Shown: in pieces, positions 16,087-25,704 of the stretch
How the letters are laid out: every line of letters starts with the position of its first letter
How positions within the stretch are numbered: position 1 is the first letter of the stretch
From: Gp6-AA40 sp035571515
Lineage (GTDB): Bacteria > Acidobacteriota > Vicinamibacteria > Vicinamibacterales > UBA2999
Assembly: GCA_035571515.1 (NCBI GenBank)
Contig: DATNCQ010000081.1
Span: 14,079 to 78,078, forward strand
DNA length: 64,000 nucleotides
Direction of reading: 5' to 3'
Notes under the pieces: generated by a model
What the model saw: only the letters and a program-made list of their open reading frames with translations
Databases searched by the model: none
What the model was told of the DNA's origin: nothing
Program-made: the position numbers and the translations under genes

Positions 16087-17739
16087 GTGGTGCTCCTCCT
16101 CACAGCGTGGGCAGTGGCCGCGAGCCTGGCGCTCGTCGTGCTCGTCATCCGGTCCCGCGCCCCGCGCGCCGAGCCGGCTGCCGCTATGCCGGCGCCGGAC
16201 GAACCGTCGCGGCAGTTCGACACGATGGTCCTCGAGAACATCGACGAGATCATCTTCCGGCTGAAGTCGGACGATGGAGGCGCAACACTCGAATCGGTCA
16301 GCTCGCGCGTCACCGACCTGCTCGGCTACACGCCGGAGGAGATGATCGCGCTTGGAAACACGCTCATCCATCCCGACGATCTCCAGAGCGTCCAGGACCG
16401 GACGCGTGACGCGTTCCGCAGCTCCGCGACGACGACGTTTCAATACCGGGTTCGTCATCGCGACGGCAGCTATCGCTGGTTCGAGAATCGCCTGCGCGGC
16501 ATCGGACCGCGCGGGACCGAAGGGCCGGCCGTGTTCGGCGTCGCACGCGACATCACCGCGCGCATGGAAATCGAGGACGAGCGGCGCCGCGGCGACGAGG
16601 ACGCGCAGCAGGCGCACAAGATGGAGGCGCTCGGGCGGCTCGCGGGCGGGATCGCCCACGACTTCAACAACCTGCTCACCACCATCGGCGGCAACGCGAG
16701 CTTCGTGCTGGAGCTGATTCCGCCCGGAGATCCGAGCCGCGAGGCCCTCGACGACATCCTCGCCGCCTGCGATCGCGCGTCCCGCTTCACCCGGCAGCTG
16801 CTCGCCTTCAGCCGCAAGCAGGTGCTGCAGCCGCAGCCGCTGCAGGTCGGCGCCGTCATCGACGACATGCAGCAGATGCTCTCGCGGCTCCTCGGCCCCG
16901 AGTTCGAGCTGCACGTCGACTTCGCGCAGGACCTGCCGCCCATCGCCTCCGATCGAGGGCAGATGGAGCAGGTCGTCATGAATCTCGTGGTCAACGCGCG
17001 CGACGCGATGCCCTCGGGCGGGCCGATCTCGCTGCGCACGCGGCGCGCCACCGCGGACGACGAGGACGCCATCGCCCGCATGCCGTCGCATCCGGCGGAG
17101 GTGGTCGTCCTCGAAGTCGCGGATCGGGGAAGCGGCATTCCCGAGGAAATCCGCGAGCGGATCTTCGAGCCGTTCTTCACGACGAAGGAACGCGGCAAGG
17201 GAACAGGCCTCGGCCTCGCGATGGTCTACGGGTTCGTCCGGCAGAGCGGCGGCCATGTCGAGCTGGTGACCGGCGCCGACACGGGGACGACCTTCAAGAT
17301 CTTCCTGCCGGCGGTCGCGGCGCCGCATCCGCCGATCGCGTTGACGATCTCCGCCGACCCGGTTGACGGACGGTCGCTGACGGTGCTGGTCGTTGACGAC
17401 GAGCCGGGTGTGCGCCACCTGGCGGCGGTGATGCTGCGGAAATCGGGATACGTCGTGATCGAAGCGAGCGACGGCCTCGAGGCGGAGCGCGTCGCCGGCG
17501 ATCACCAGGGCGAGATCGACGTCCTGCTCACCGACATCGTGATGCCGGGCATCCGCGGACCGGAGCTCGCGACCCGGCTCCGTACCGCACGGCCGATGCT
17601 GCGCGTGGTCTACATGTCGGGCTACCGTGATACCGAGCCGCTTGCCGACGTCGAGCGCGGAGAAGCGGTGTTTCTCGCGAAACCGTTCGTCCGCGCCGCG
17701 TTGTTGGGGGCGATCGCCAGAGTCGGGACATCGGCCTGA
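16087..17739 (+). CDS. Hybrid sensor histidine kinase (PAS-HisKA-HATPase-REC)
   Basis: 550 aa. Hydrophobic N-terminal anchor (residues 1-21), PAS fold about 43-160 (FQYRVRHRDGSYRWFE, GVARDITAR), HisKA with the phospho-acceptor in GGIAHDFNNLL (H191), HATPase with N box NLVVNARDAM, G1 DRGSGIPEE and G2 GKGTGLGLA, and a C-terminal receiver (VLVVDDEPGVRHL, phospho-acceptor Asp in LLTDIVMPG, Lys in FLAKPF). The phosphate can pass from H191 to its own receiver; no separate response regulator is nearby. It has no large periplasmic domain, so the signal is probably cytoplasmic. GTG 16087 lies just after the PBP stop; GTG 16090 is next in frame. Confidence 0.93.
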   Translation: MVLLLTAWAVAASLALVVLVIRSRAPRAEPAAAMPAPDEPSRQFDTMVLENIDEIIFRLKSDDGGATLESVSSRVTDLLGYTPEEMIALGNTLIHPDDLQSVQDRTRDAFRSSATTTFQYRVRHRDGSYRWFENRLRGIGPRGTEGPAVFGVARDITARMEIEDERRRGDEDAQQAHKMEALGRLAGGIAHDFNNLLTTIGGNASFVLELIPPGDPSREALDDILAACDRASRFTRQLLAFSRKQVLQPQPLQVGAVIDDMQQMLSRLLGPEFELHVDFAQDLPPIASDRGQMEQVVMNLVVNARDAMPSGGPISLRTRRATADDEDAIARMPSHPAEVVVLEVADRGSGIPEEIRERIFEPFFTTKERGKGTGLGLAMVYGFVRQSGGHVELVTGADTGTTFKIFLPAVAAPHPPIALTISADPVDGRSLTVLVVDDEPGVRHLAAVMLRKSGYVVIEASDGLEAERVAGDHQGEIDVLLTDIVMPGIRGPELATRLRTARPMLRVVYMSGYRDTEPLADVERGEAVFLAKPFVRAALLGAIARVGTSA

Positions 17740-17894
17740 AGGTCCGGCTCGAGCCGGATCCTGCTGAGGATCTCCGGTTGAGCCGAACGCCAAGGGTCAC
17801 ACCCCGATCACCGGACCCGCGCCTGCATCCGGTGGGGAGTATCGGTGAGGTCCGGCTTCAGTCGGACCGCGCAGGCCGCTTCCGGCGTCCAAGG
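17740..17894. repeat. Intergenic hairpin cluster
   Basis: Between the kinase gene and the efflux operon. It contains a perfect 16-bp palindrome TCCGGCTCGAGCCGGA (17743-17758), an alternative hairpin GATCC (17757-17761)/GGATC (17768-17772), and GGTCCGGC-TTCA-GTCGGACC (17849-17868; one G-T pair). The last has the same TTCA loop as the hairpin at 2714. Nothing coding is seen. A role as terminator plus dispersed REP-like repeats is likely. Confidence 0.55.
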
Positions 17895-17900
17895 TAAAAT
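17895..17900 (+). promoter_or_regulatory. -10-like box ahead of the efflux operon
   Basis: TAAAAT ends 9 nt before the ATG at 17910, and no Shine-Dalgarno sequence lies between. No convincing -35 is visible. If used, the mRNA would begin within a few bases of the start codon (leaderless or nearly so). Confidence 0.4.
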
Positions 17901-17909
17901 CGCCAGCTT

Positions 17910-19007
17910 ATGCGTGCCCGCTTCCTCCCGCTCCTTCTCTATGCTGTCGCGGTAGCGGCCGCGTGCGGCGGCAACGACCAGCAGGCCGGTGCCGGCGCCG
18001 CCGGCGGCCGTGGGGCGTTCCCCGCGATGGACGTCAAGACCCTGACCATCGCCCCGAAGCCCATCCCGCAGACGAGCGAGTTCATCGCCACGATCCGGTC
18101 GCTGCGCTCGACCAACATCCAGCCGCAGGTCGACGGGTTCGTCCGCCAGATCATGGTCAAGGCGGGTGATCGCGTCCGCGCCGGCCAGCCGCTCGTCCAG
18201 ATCGATCCGGAGAAGCAGCAGGCGACCGTCGCGGCGTCGCAGTCACAGCGGACATCGCGCGAAGCCGATCTCGAATTCGCGCACCAGCAGCTCGCACGGG
18301 CGCAGAAGCTGTTCGACGCGGGCGCCGTGAGCCGCGCCGAGCTCGAGCAGGCCGAGACCGCGGTGAAGACCGCTGACGCGCAGTTGGCAGCAGTCAACTC
18401 GCAGATTCGCGAGAACCAGGTGCAGCTGCAGTACTACCGGGTGACCGCGCCCGCCGACGGTGTGGTCGGCGATTTCGAGGTGCGGCAGGGCGATCGCGTG
18501 ACGCCGGCCACGCTCATCACCACGATCGACGCGGCTGAAGGCCTCGAGGCGTACATCAGCGTGCCGCTCGAGCGCGCGACGGCGCTGCGCCCGGGGCTGA
18601 CCGTCGAGCTGCTCGACATGGACGGCAACGTCATGGCGAGCAACCCGATCACGTTCGTCGCGCCGCGCGCCGACGACGCGACGCAGTCGATCCTGGTGAA
18701 GGCGACGCTGCGCACGCGGCCGCCGGGCGTCCGCGTGCAGCAGTACGTGCGCGCGCGCATCGTGTGGAGCAACGCCCCGGCGATCGCGGTGCCAGTCGTC
18801 GCGGTCAACCGCATCAGCGGCCAGTACTTCGTGTTCGTCGCCGAACAGGGGCAGGCCGGCATCGTCGCGCGCCAGAAGCCGATCACCGTCGGCGATCTGA
18901 TTGGCGACAGCTATGTCGTCCGCAGCGGCGTCAAAGAGGGGGAGAAAGTGATCGTGTCGAATATCCAGAAGCTCGCAGATGGAGTTCCAGTGAAGCCGGA
19001 AGCCTGA
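17910..19007 (+). CDS. RND efflux periplasmic adaptor lipoprotein
   Basis: Membrane-fusion subunit linking the inner-membrane pump to TolC. 365 aa; lipobox AVAAAC gives a lipid-anchored Cys19. Then beta-barrel/lipoyl halves flanking a coiled-coil hairpin (about residues 95-165: QSQRTSREADLEFAHQQLARA...AELEQAETAV, repeats of long helices), lipoyl return YYRVTAPADGVVGDFEVRQGD and the membrane-proximal domain. AcrA/MexA family. Its stop overlaps the pump ATG (TGATG at 19005-19009), so the two are translated in a coupled way. Substrate specificity cannot be read from the sequence. Confidence 0.93.
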   Translation: MRARFLPLLLYAVAVAAACGGNDQQAGAGAAGGRGAFPAMDVKTLTIAPKPIPQTSEFIATIRSLRSTNIQPQVDGFVRQIMVKAGDRVRAGQPLVQIDPEKQQATVAASQSQRTSREADLEFAHQQLARAQKLFDAGAVSRAELEQAETAVKTADAQLAAVNSQIRENQVQLQYYRVTAPADGVVGDFEVRQGDRVTPATLITTIDAAEGLEAYISVPLERATALRPGLTVELLDMDGNVMASNPITFVAPRADDATQSILVKATLRTRPPGVRVQQYVRARIVWSNAPAIAVPVVAVNRISGQYFVFVAEQGQAGIVARQKPITVGDLIGDSYVVRSGVKEGEKVIVSNIQKLADGVPVKPEA

Positions 19008-22000
19008 TGTTCGTCGACACCTTCATCCGCCGGCCCATCCTCGCGACCGTCTGCTCGCTCGTCATCATCCTCGCGGGCGTGCTCGCCATCCCGCAGATGC
19101 CGATCGCCCAGTATCCGCAGGTGGCGCCTCCCACGGTGAACGTCACCGCCGTCTACACGGGCGCGAACGCGGAGACCGTCGAGACGGCGGTGACGACGCC
19201 GCTCGAGCAGGCGATCAACGGGGTCGAGGGGATGCTCTACATGACCTCCTCGAGCACCAACAGCGGCATCAGCCAGATCGTCATCACCTTCGACACGACG
19301 CGCGACCCGGACATCGCGGCCGTCGACGTGCAGAATCGCGTCAACCAGGCGCTCGGGCGGCTGCCGGCGGAAGTCCGCCAGCTCGGCGTGACGGTGCAGA
19401 AATCGGCGACCAATTTCGTGATGGCGGCCGGCGCGTATGCCGAGCAGGGTGAGTACGACTCGCTCTTTCTCTCGAACTACATCGACGTCTACATCAAGGA
19501 CGCGCTGAAGCGTGTGCCGGGCGTGGCCGACATCTTCATCTTCGGCGCGGGCAACTACTCGATGCGCGTCTGGCTCGACCCCGTGCGCCTCGCGGCGCGC
19601 CACCTGACGGCCGGCGACGTCGTGAACGCGCTGCGCGAACAGAACGTCAACGTCGCGGCCGGGAGCGTCGGCGATTCGCCAGCGCCGGAAGGGCAGACCT
19701 ATCAGCTCAGCGTGCGCGCGGCCGGCCGGCTGCACGAGCGCTCCGAGTTCGAGAACATCATCGTCAAGGCGGGCGAACAGGGGTCGCTGGTCCGCCTGGC
19801 CGATGTCGCGCGGGTGGAGCTCGGCGCCGAGAGCTACGGCAACGTCCTTCGATTCCTGGGGCGCGACGCCGTCGGCTTCGGTGTCATCGCGCTGCCAACC
19901 GCCAACGCGCTGGACGTGAACCGCGCCGCGATGGCGGAGCTGGCGCGGCTCTCGAAGTCGTTCCCCCCGGGGCTGCAGTACGCCGTCGCCTTCGACACCA
20001 CCACCGTCGTCCAGGAATCGATCAACGAGGTCCTGAAGACGCTCGCGATCGCGGTCGCGCTGGTCGTGCTGGTGATGTTCCTGTTCCTCCAGAGCTGGCG
20101 CGCCACGCTCATCCCCACGCTGACGCTGCCCGTGTCGCTCATCGGCGCGTTCGCGTTCGTGCACCTGCTCGGCTTCTCGATCAACACGCTGACGCTGTTC
20201 GCCATTGTCCTGGCGACCGGTATCGTCGTCGACGATGCGATTGTCGTGATTGAGAACATCGAACGGCACGTGCAGGAGTACCGGAAGGGATCGCACGAGG
20301 CGGCCTCGGACGCCATGCGCGAGGTCTTCAGCGCGGTCATCGCCACCGCGCTGGTCCTCATCGCGGTATTCGTGCCGGTGGCGTTCTTCCCCGGCACGAC
20401 AGGCCGGCTCTATCAGCAGTTCGCGCTGACGATTGCGTTTGCCGTCGCGATCTCGGCGTTCAACGCCTTGACGTTGACTCCCGCGCTCTCGGCGCTCCTG
20501 CTGAGGCACGAGACGCTCGGCAAGGGGAGGTTCTTCGGCGGCGTGGAACGCGTCATTCACGGCGGGACGAACATCTACGTACGCACCGTGCGAGGGCTGA
20601 TGCGTGTCCGCTGGGCGATGGTCGTGGTGTTCATCGCGTTGCTCGGTGCCACGTATTTCGTCTACGCGCGGGTGCCGCAGTCCTTCTTCCCGGAAGAGGA
20701 CGCCGGCTACCTGATCACGATCGCGCAGGCGCCGGCCGGCGCGTCGCTGCAGTACACGGCGAACGTGATGAAAGAGGCGGAAGCGATCCTGGCGAAGACG
20801 CCGGAAGTCGAGGCGGTGTTCTCGGTGGCCGGGTTCAGCTTCGCGGGGAGCGCGCCGAACCAGGGACTGATCTTCGCCAAGTTGAAGGACTTCGCCGAGC
20901 GGCCGGGCGACGAGCACCGACTGCAGAGCATTCTTCCGCGATTGCGCGGACAGCTGTTCGGGATTCAGAACGCCTTCGTCATCCCCTTCGCGCCGCCGTC
21001 AATCCAGGGACTGGGCGCGTTTGGCGGCTTCACGTTCGAGGTCCTCGACCAGGGCGGCGGCACGGCCAACATCCAGAACCTGGCCGCGGCGACCTTCGGG
21101 GTGGTCGGCGCGTCGCAGCAATCGCAGCGTGTGACCGGGCTCTTCAGCGCGTTCACGGCGAACGATCCGCAATTGGCAGTCGAGATCGATCGCGAGAAGG
21201 CGAGAAGTCTCGGCCTGCCGCTCAGCGAGATCACCAACGCGATGCAGACCTACCTGGGTTCGACCTACGTGAACGACTTCGACTTCAACAACCGCGCGTA
21301 TCGCGTCTACGTGCAGGCGGACAAAGCCTATCGCTCCGACCCGAAATCGCTGGGCCAATACTACGCGCGGACCAACGGCGGCGAGATGGTGCCGCTGGCA
21401 AGCGTCGTCCGCGTGCGTGAAACGACCGCGCCGCAGGTGATCAGCCACTTCAACCTGTTCCGCTCGGCGGAGATCAACGGTTCGGCCGCGCCCGGGTTCA
21501 GCTCGGGCCAGGCGATCCAGGAGATGGAGCAGATCGCCGCGCGGGCGCTGCCGCAGGGCTTCGGGTACGCCTGGTCGGGTATGTCGCTCGAGGAGATCAA
21601 GGCGGGCCGGCAGTCTGCCTATATCTTCGGTATCGCCCTGCTGCTGGTGTACCTGACGCTGGCCGCGCAGTACGAATCGCTCATCCTTCCGTTGATCGTT
21701 CTCCTCGGCGTGCCGCTCGCCGTGCTCGGCGCGCTGTCGGCGCAGTGGACGCGCGGCCTGCAGAACGACCTGTATTGCCAGGTCGGCCTCGTCATGCTGA
21801 TCGGCCTCGCGGCGAAGAACGCGATCCTGATTGTCGAGTTCGCCGAGCAGCTGCGCCACCGGGGCCTGTCCGTGCTCGACGCCGCCGTCGAAGCGGCCCG
21901 CATCCGCCTGCGGCCCATTCTCATGACCTCGCTCGCGTTCATCCTCGGCGTGATGCCGCTGGTGTTCGCCACGGGCGCGGGGCAGGAAGGCCGCCATTCG

Positions 22001-22147
22001 GTCGGCACCGCCGTCGCCGGCGGGATGTTCTTCGCGACGTTCCTCAACATCCTGTTCATCCCGATCCTGTATGTCGTCATTCAGACGCTGCGTGGCGCCG
22101 ACCGCGGTCCCGCGCCTGTCGAAGCGCCGCACAATGCCGCGCTTTGA
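19007..22147 (+). CDS. RND multidrug efflux transporter (HAE1, AcrB-like)
   Basis: 1046-aa proton-driven inner-membrane pump. Starts with the family hallmark MFVDTFIRRPILATV, 12 TM helices in two halves with two large periplasmic loops. The proton-relay Asp pair is in TM4 (GIVVDDAIVVIENIE), and the second half carries the partner Lys region (LAAKNAILIVEFAE). Full length for the hydrophobe/amphiphile efflux type; drugs, detergents or bile-like compounds are usual substrates. The frame is open upstream to 18764, but ATG 19007 overlapping the adaptor stop is the natural start. The TolC gene overlaps its 3' end by 14 bases. Confidence 0.95.
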   Translation: MFVDTFIRRPILATVCSLVIILAGVLAIPQMPIAQYPQVAPPTVNVTAVYTGANAETVETAVTTPLEQAINGVEGMLYMTSSSTNSGISQIVITFDTTRDPDIAAVDVQNRVNQALGRLPAEVRQLGVTVQKSATNFVMAAGAYAEQGEYDSLFLSNYIDVYIKDALKRVPGVADIFIFGAGNYSMRVWLDPVRLAARHLTAGDVVNALREQNVNVAAGSVGDSPAPEGQTYQLSVRAAGRLHERSEFENIIVKAGEQGSLVRLADVARVELGAESYGNVLRFLGRDAVGFGVIALPTANALDVNRAAMAELARLSKSFPPGLQYAVAFDTTTVVQESINEVLKTLAIAVALVVLVMFLFLQSWRATLIPTLTLPVSLIGAFAFVHLLGFSINTLTLFAIVLATGIVVDDAIVVIENIERHVQEYRKGSHEAASDAMREVFSAVIATALVLIAVFVPVAFFPGTTGRLYQQFALTIAFAVAISAFNALTLTPALSALLLRHETLGKGRFFGGVERVIHGGTNIYVRTVRGLMRVRWAMVVVFIALLGATYFVYARVPQSFFPEEDAGYLITIAQAPAGASLQYTANVMKEAEAILAKTPEVEAVFSVAGFSFAGSAPNQGLIFAKLKDFAERPGDEHRLQSILPRLRGQLFGIQNAFVIPFAPPSIQGLGAFGGFTFEVLDQGGGTANIQNLAAATFGVVGASQQSQRVTGLFSAFTANDPQLAVEIDREKARSLGLPLSEITNAMQTYLGSTYVNDFDFNNRAYRVYVQADKAYRSDPKSLGQYYARTNGGEMVPLASVVRVRETTAPQVISHFNLFRSAEINGSAAPGFSSGQAIQEMEQIAARALPQGFGYAWSGMSLEEIKAGRQSAYIFGIALLLVYLTLAAQYESLILPLIVLLGVPLAVLGALSAQWTRGLQNDLYCQVGLVMLIGLAAKNAILIVEFAEQLRHRGLSVLDAAVEAARIRLRPILMTSLAFILGVMPLVFATGAGQEGRHSVGTAVAGGMFFATFLNILFIPILYVVIQTLRGADRGPAPVEAPHNAAL

Positions 22148-23423
22148 TTCTTCGCGGTCTTCGTGTTTGCCGATAGGCGTTCGTGGTTTCACCATCGCCG
22201 CGATTGTGCTTGTTGCTGCGCAGGCGGCGCTGGCACAGGGGCTCGAGCGCCTGACGTTCCAGCAGGCGATCGATCGCGCGGTGCTGAACAATCCCACGGT
22301 CGCGCAGGCGACCGCCGGCATCATGCGCGCCGAGGCGATCCTGCGGCAGGTGCGCTCCTCGTCCCTGCCCGCGCTCGCGCTGACGATGGCGACCAACGTC
22401 TCCAACCCGGTGAAGTTCCAGGGATCGACCATCGTCCCGGCGGTGCAGACGCAGACGACGCCGACGCTCGGCGTGCCGATCCTGACGCCGGTGGCCTGGG
22501 CGCAGCGCAACCAGGCGGGCGACCAGATCGTGGTCGCGCAGCAGAACGAGAAGGACGTGCAGCGGCAGGTGGCGGTTGCGGCGGGACAATCCTACCTCGC
22601 GATCATCGCCCGGCGCCGCGTCCTCGACCTGAACTCGCGCGCGCGCGAGAACGCACAGGCCCATTTCGAGTTCGCGAACCAGCGGTTCCAGGGCGGCATC
22701 GGCAGCCGCCTCAACGCCCTGCGCGCCGAGCAGGAAGTCCTGAGCAACGAAACGCGCGTCGAGGAAGCGCTGCTGGCGATTCAGCTCGCGCAGGAGGCGC
22801 TCGGCGTGCTGGTGGGCGTCGATGGGCCCGTGGACGCCGTGGATTATCCCGTGTTCGACATTCCCGACGAGCTCGGCCAGGTTACCAATCGCACCGACAT
22901 CAAGCTGCTGATCGCGCGCGAGGCCGCCGCGCAGCGCGTCTACAGCGACTCGTGGAAAGACCGGCTGCCGTCGCTGAACGGCGTCTTCACGCCGTCGCTG
23001 CTGGAGCCGCCGGGGCTGTTCGCGACGGCGTTCTCGTGGCGCGCGCAGGTGCTCTTTGCCCTCCCCGTGTTCGACAGCGGCCTGCGCAGCGGCGAGAAAG
23101 CCCAGCGCCTGGCGGATCTGACTGCGATCAAGTTCGAGCGCACCAACGCCGAGCGGGAAGCGGCTTCCGAGATTCGCACCGCCCGCGACGCGGTCGCATC
23201 CACGACGCGGGCGTTTGCCGCCGCCCAACAGGCCGCCGATCGCGCCAACCAGGTGGTGATGATCACCGACGTGGCGTTTCGCGAAGGGGCTTCGACCAAC
23301 ATCGAGGTGCTCGATGCGCAGCGCCAGGCGCGCGACGTCGAAACGCAGGCGGCGATCGCCGAGGATTTGCTGAAGCGGGCGCAGCTCGATCTGCTGATCG
23401 CCCTGGGCCGTTTTCCTCAATAA
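22134..23423 (+). CDS. TolC-family outer-membrane efflux channel
   Basis: 429 aa with signal peptide (FTIAAIVLVAAQAALAQG) and two OEP repeats of long amphipathic helices (FQQAIDRAVLNNPTVAQATAG at the start of the first; EREAASEIRTARDAVASTTRA in the second), as in the alpha-barrel of TolC. Third gene of the adaptor-pump-channel operon, completing an export route across both membranes. Start ATG 22134 lies inside the end of the pump gene; an open extension to 22071 exists but adds no plausible signal. There is no lipobox, unlike OprM-type channels. Confidence 0.92.
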   Translation: MPRFDSSRSSCLPIGVRGFTIAAIVLVAAQAALAQGLERLTFQQAIDRAVLNNPTVAQATAGIMRAEAILRQVRSSSLPALALTMATNVSNPVKFQGSTIVPAVQTQTTPTLGVPILTPVAWAQRNQAGDQIVVAQQNEKDVQRQVAVAAGQSYLAIIARRRVLDLNSRARENAQAHFEFANQRFQGGIGSRLNALRAEQEVLSNETRVEEALLAIQLAQEALGVLVGVDGPVDAVDYPVFDIPDELGQVTNRTDIKLLIAREAAAQRVYSDSWKDRLPSLNGVFTPSLLEPPGLFATAFSWRAQVLFALPVFDSGLRSGEKAQRLADLTAIKFERTNAEREAASEIRTARDAVASTTRAFAAAQQAADRANQVVMITDVAFREGASTNIEVLDAQRQARDVETQAAIAEDLLKRAQLDLLIALGRFPQ

Positions 23424-23522
23424 CCGGCGCGGTGCCACCCCGGCACCTTATTTGGGACGACCAGAGCGGAAATCCGCTACAATCCGCCAGCCTTCAACAA
23501 GTTAAACAGGGTTGGTTGACGA
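23424..23522 (+). promoter_or_regulatory. Likely promoter region of the Tad pilus operon
   Basis: Short, locally AT-richer gap between tolC and the secretin gene. TACAAT at 23478-23483 is a good -10 match; the nearest -35-like TTGGGA (23452-23457) is 20 nt away, which is too long for a standard promoter, so an alternative sigma factor or activator may be used. No terminator hairpin for the efflux operon is obvious. Confidence 0.35.
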
Positions 23523-25661
23523 GTGCGAAGCGATCACCGCGAGGCGACACTAGCATCGCGCCAGGATGACATTTCGCCTGCGCTTCGGGCGGGACGACTG
23601 TTATCCAGCGAAATTCGCGCGCAGGTGTCTGGCAGGCTTGTTGCCCGAGGCGCCCGGCATCTCGTGCCCCGCGTCCTCATTGTCCCGGCCGTCCTTGCCT
23701 GGCTCGCCACGGGTCCGTTTGTCGCGTACGCGCAGGTACCCACCGCCTTGAACCCCCAGGCGCCGGCGCCGGTGAACGTCCTCATCAAGTCCCAGTACCG
23801 ACGCCTCATGTTCCTCCAGGAAATCCAGCGGATAGCGGTCGGCGACACGGAAATTCTGTCGGCGGAGGTCATCTCGAGCCGGGAGCTCCTCATCCTCGGA
23901 CGCGAAACAGGGCGGACGACGCTCATCGTCTGGTTCACCAACGGCACGTCGAACGAATACAGGTTTTCGGTCGAGCGCGACCTGTCGCTGCTCGAACGGG
24001 CGCTCAAGAGCATCGACCCGTCGATCGAGGTCGAAAGCGCCCCCGACCGCGATGCACTCGTGCTGACCGGTACGGTGCGCGACATCACCGCCTCGATGGC
24101 GGCCGAAGCGATCGCGCGCAACTACCTCGACGCCGGCAGCGCGCGACAGGGCGGGGCGCAGCCGCTCGTCGCCTCGCCGCCCGCCGCGCCGCCACCAGGC
24201 GCTGCACCGCCCGCCGGGGGGGCCGCACCCGCGCCGCCACCGGCGCCCGGAAGCGCACAGCTGCAGGGGACTGTCCCTTCGACGGGGACCGTCATCAACC
24301 TGATTCAGCTGCAGACGCTGCCGCCGCTTCCCGAGCAGAAGATTGAAGAAGCGATCCGCCCGATCGGTGGACAGAACGTCACCGTTCGCCGGGTGCTGCG
24401 CGGCAACGTCCGTGACGACGCGGCGGACACGCTCGTGCTCGAGGGGCGCGTCCCGAACCAGGTCGCGCTCGTGCGTGTGCTGACCATCGCCGCGCGGCTG
24501 TTTGCGGGGCAGACGCTCACCGCGGACGACATTCGCGTGGTGGCGGACGAGGCCGGCGGTCTTTCGAGCCAGGCCCAGGTGCAATCATCGGCGCAGACGC
24601 AGCTGGGCGGCGGCGCCACCTCGTCGCTCTTCGGCGGCGCGCGCGGGAGCCGCCTGACCAACGAGGTGCGCACCAACCTCGGGCGCGCCAAGGCCATCGA
24701 AGCGGCCAACGGCCACATCCTCTCGTTCATCCAGGTCGAGGATCTGCCGCAGGTTCGCGTCGACATCCGCCTGTGGGAAGTGAACCGGACCAAGCTGCGC
24801 ACGCTCAATCCAAACGCGGTGCTCCTGCTGTCGGACTTCCGGCAGCCGTCGCTCAATCCCGCACAGTCGGCGACGATCGTCCAGGGGGATCAGGCCGCGC
24901 GCGTCGGCACCGCCGGCCCCGCGATCCAGAACGTGTTCTCGTTCCTCAACGGGACGCTCCTCAACGAGCTGCAGTACTCCGCCGGCTCGCTCGCGATCGA
25001 CGCCGCGCTGTCGCTGCTCGAGCGCGAGGGAATCGCGCAGACGCTCTCGTCGCCCTCGCTGACGGTGCTCTCCGGCGAGCTGGCGCAAGTGCAGGTTGGC
25101 GGCGAGGTGCCGGTTCCGAGCGCGTTCGCGCCCGCCTTCGGCACGACGACGACCTTGACCGGACAGGCGGCGGCGACGCCCGGCGTCTTCAGCTCGGTTG
25201 AATTCGTCCCCTTCGGCGTGCAGCTGCAGATCCGGCCGCTCGTCGGCGACGACGGGACGATCACGCTGGACGTCCAGCCGCTGGTCGTCACGCCCGACGC
25301 GGTGCTGACCGACACGATCCGCCAGGCGACTGGCACGACGGTGCCGACGACGGCCTTCCAGACCCGCGCGCTGCGAACGAGCTCGCGGCTGCAGGACGGA
25401 CAGGCGCTGCTCATCGGCGGCCTGCTGTCGAACAACACCTCGACCAACACCGCGTCGCCGCCGGGCATCCGGAGGACGCCGGTGCTGGGGAGGTTTTTTC
25501 AGAGCTTCAACCGGAACGATCAGGACACGGAGCTGATCGTGGTCGTGAACCCCGTGGTGGTGCGGACCCCGGTGCCGGCCGCCGCGGCGTGGGCGTTTCC
25601 GAATCGGGACGAACGGGTACGCTCGGTCCTCGCCGGAACGGCGGCTCTCGCGAAGCCGTAA
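23523..25661 (+). CDS. Tad/Flp pilus secretin (RcpA/CpaC family)
   Basis: Outer-membrane channel for Flp pili. 712 aa as listed. After a signal peptide (LIVPAVLAWLATGPFVAYAQ) comes the pilus N-terminal domain (VNVLIKSQYRRLMFLQEIQRIAVGD, about 75-145), a BON-like fold, a Pro/Ala-rich linker (about 215-250), then a second N-domain and the secretin core (LLEREGIAQTLSSPSLTVLSG, VEFVPFGVQLQIRPLVGDDG, RALRTSSRLQDGQALLIGGLL). Start GTG 23523 lacks a Shine-Dalgarno sequence; GTG 23625, just before the signal peptide, may be the true start. First gene of the tad operon. Confidence 0.9.
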   Translation: MRSDHREATLASRQDDISPALRAGRLLSSEIRAQVSGRLVARGARHLVPRVLIVPAVLAWLATGPFVAYAQVPTALNPQAPAPVNVLIKSQYRRLMFLQEIQRIAVGDTEILSAEVISSRELLILGRETGRTTLIVWFTNGTSNEYRFSVERDLSLLERALKSIDPSIEVESAPDRDALVLTGTVRDITASMAAEAIARNYLDAGSARQGGAQPLVASPPAAPPPGAAPPAGGAAPAPPPAPGSAQLQGTVPSTGTVINLIQLQTLPPLPEQKIEEAIRPIGGQNVTVRRVLRGNVRDDAADTLVLEGRVPNQVALVRVLTIAARLFAGQTLTADDIRVVADEAGGLSSQAQVQSSAQTQLGGGATSSLFGGARGSRLTNEVRTNLGRAKAIEAANGHILSFIQVEDLPQVRVDIRLWEVNRTKLRTLNPNAVLLLSDFRQPSLNPAQSATIVQGDQAARVGTAGPAIQNVFSFLNGTLLNELQYSAGSLAIDAALSLLEREGIAQTLSSPSLTVLSGELAQVQVGGEVPVPSAFAPAFGTTTTLTGQAAATPGVFSSVEFVPFGVQLQIRPLVGDDGTITLDVQPLVVTPDAVLTDTIRQATGTTVPTTAFQTRALRTSSRLQDGQALLIGGLLSNNTSTNTASPPGIRRTPVLGRFFQSFNRNDQDTELIVVVNPVVVRTPVPAAAAWAFPNRDERVRSVLAGTAALAKP

Positions 25662-25704
25662 CGGCGGGCGTGGACGTGTCAATGCAGTGGGACAGGAGGC
25701 TGTG

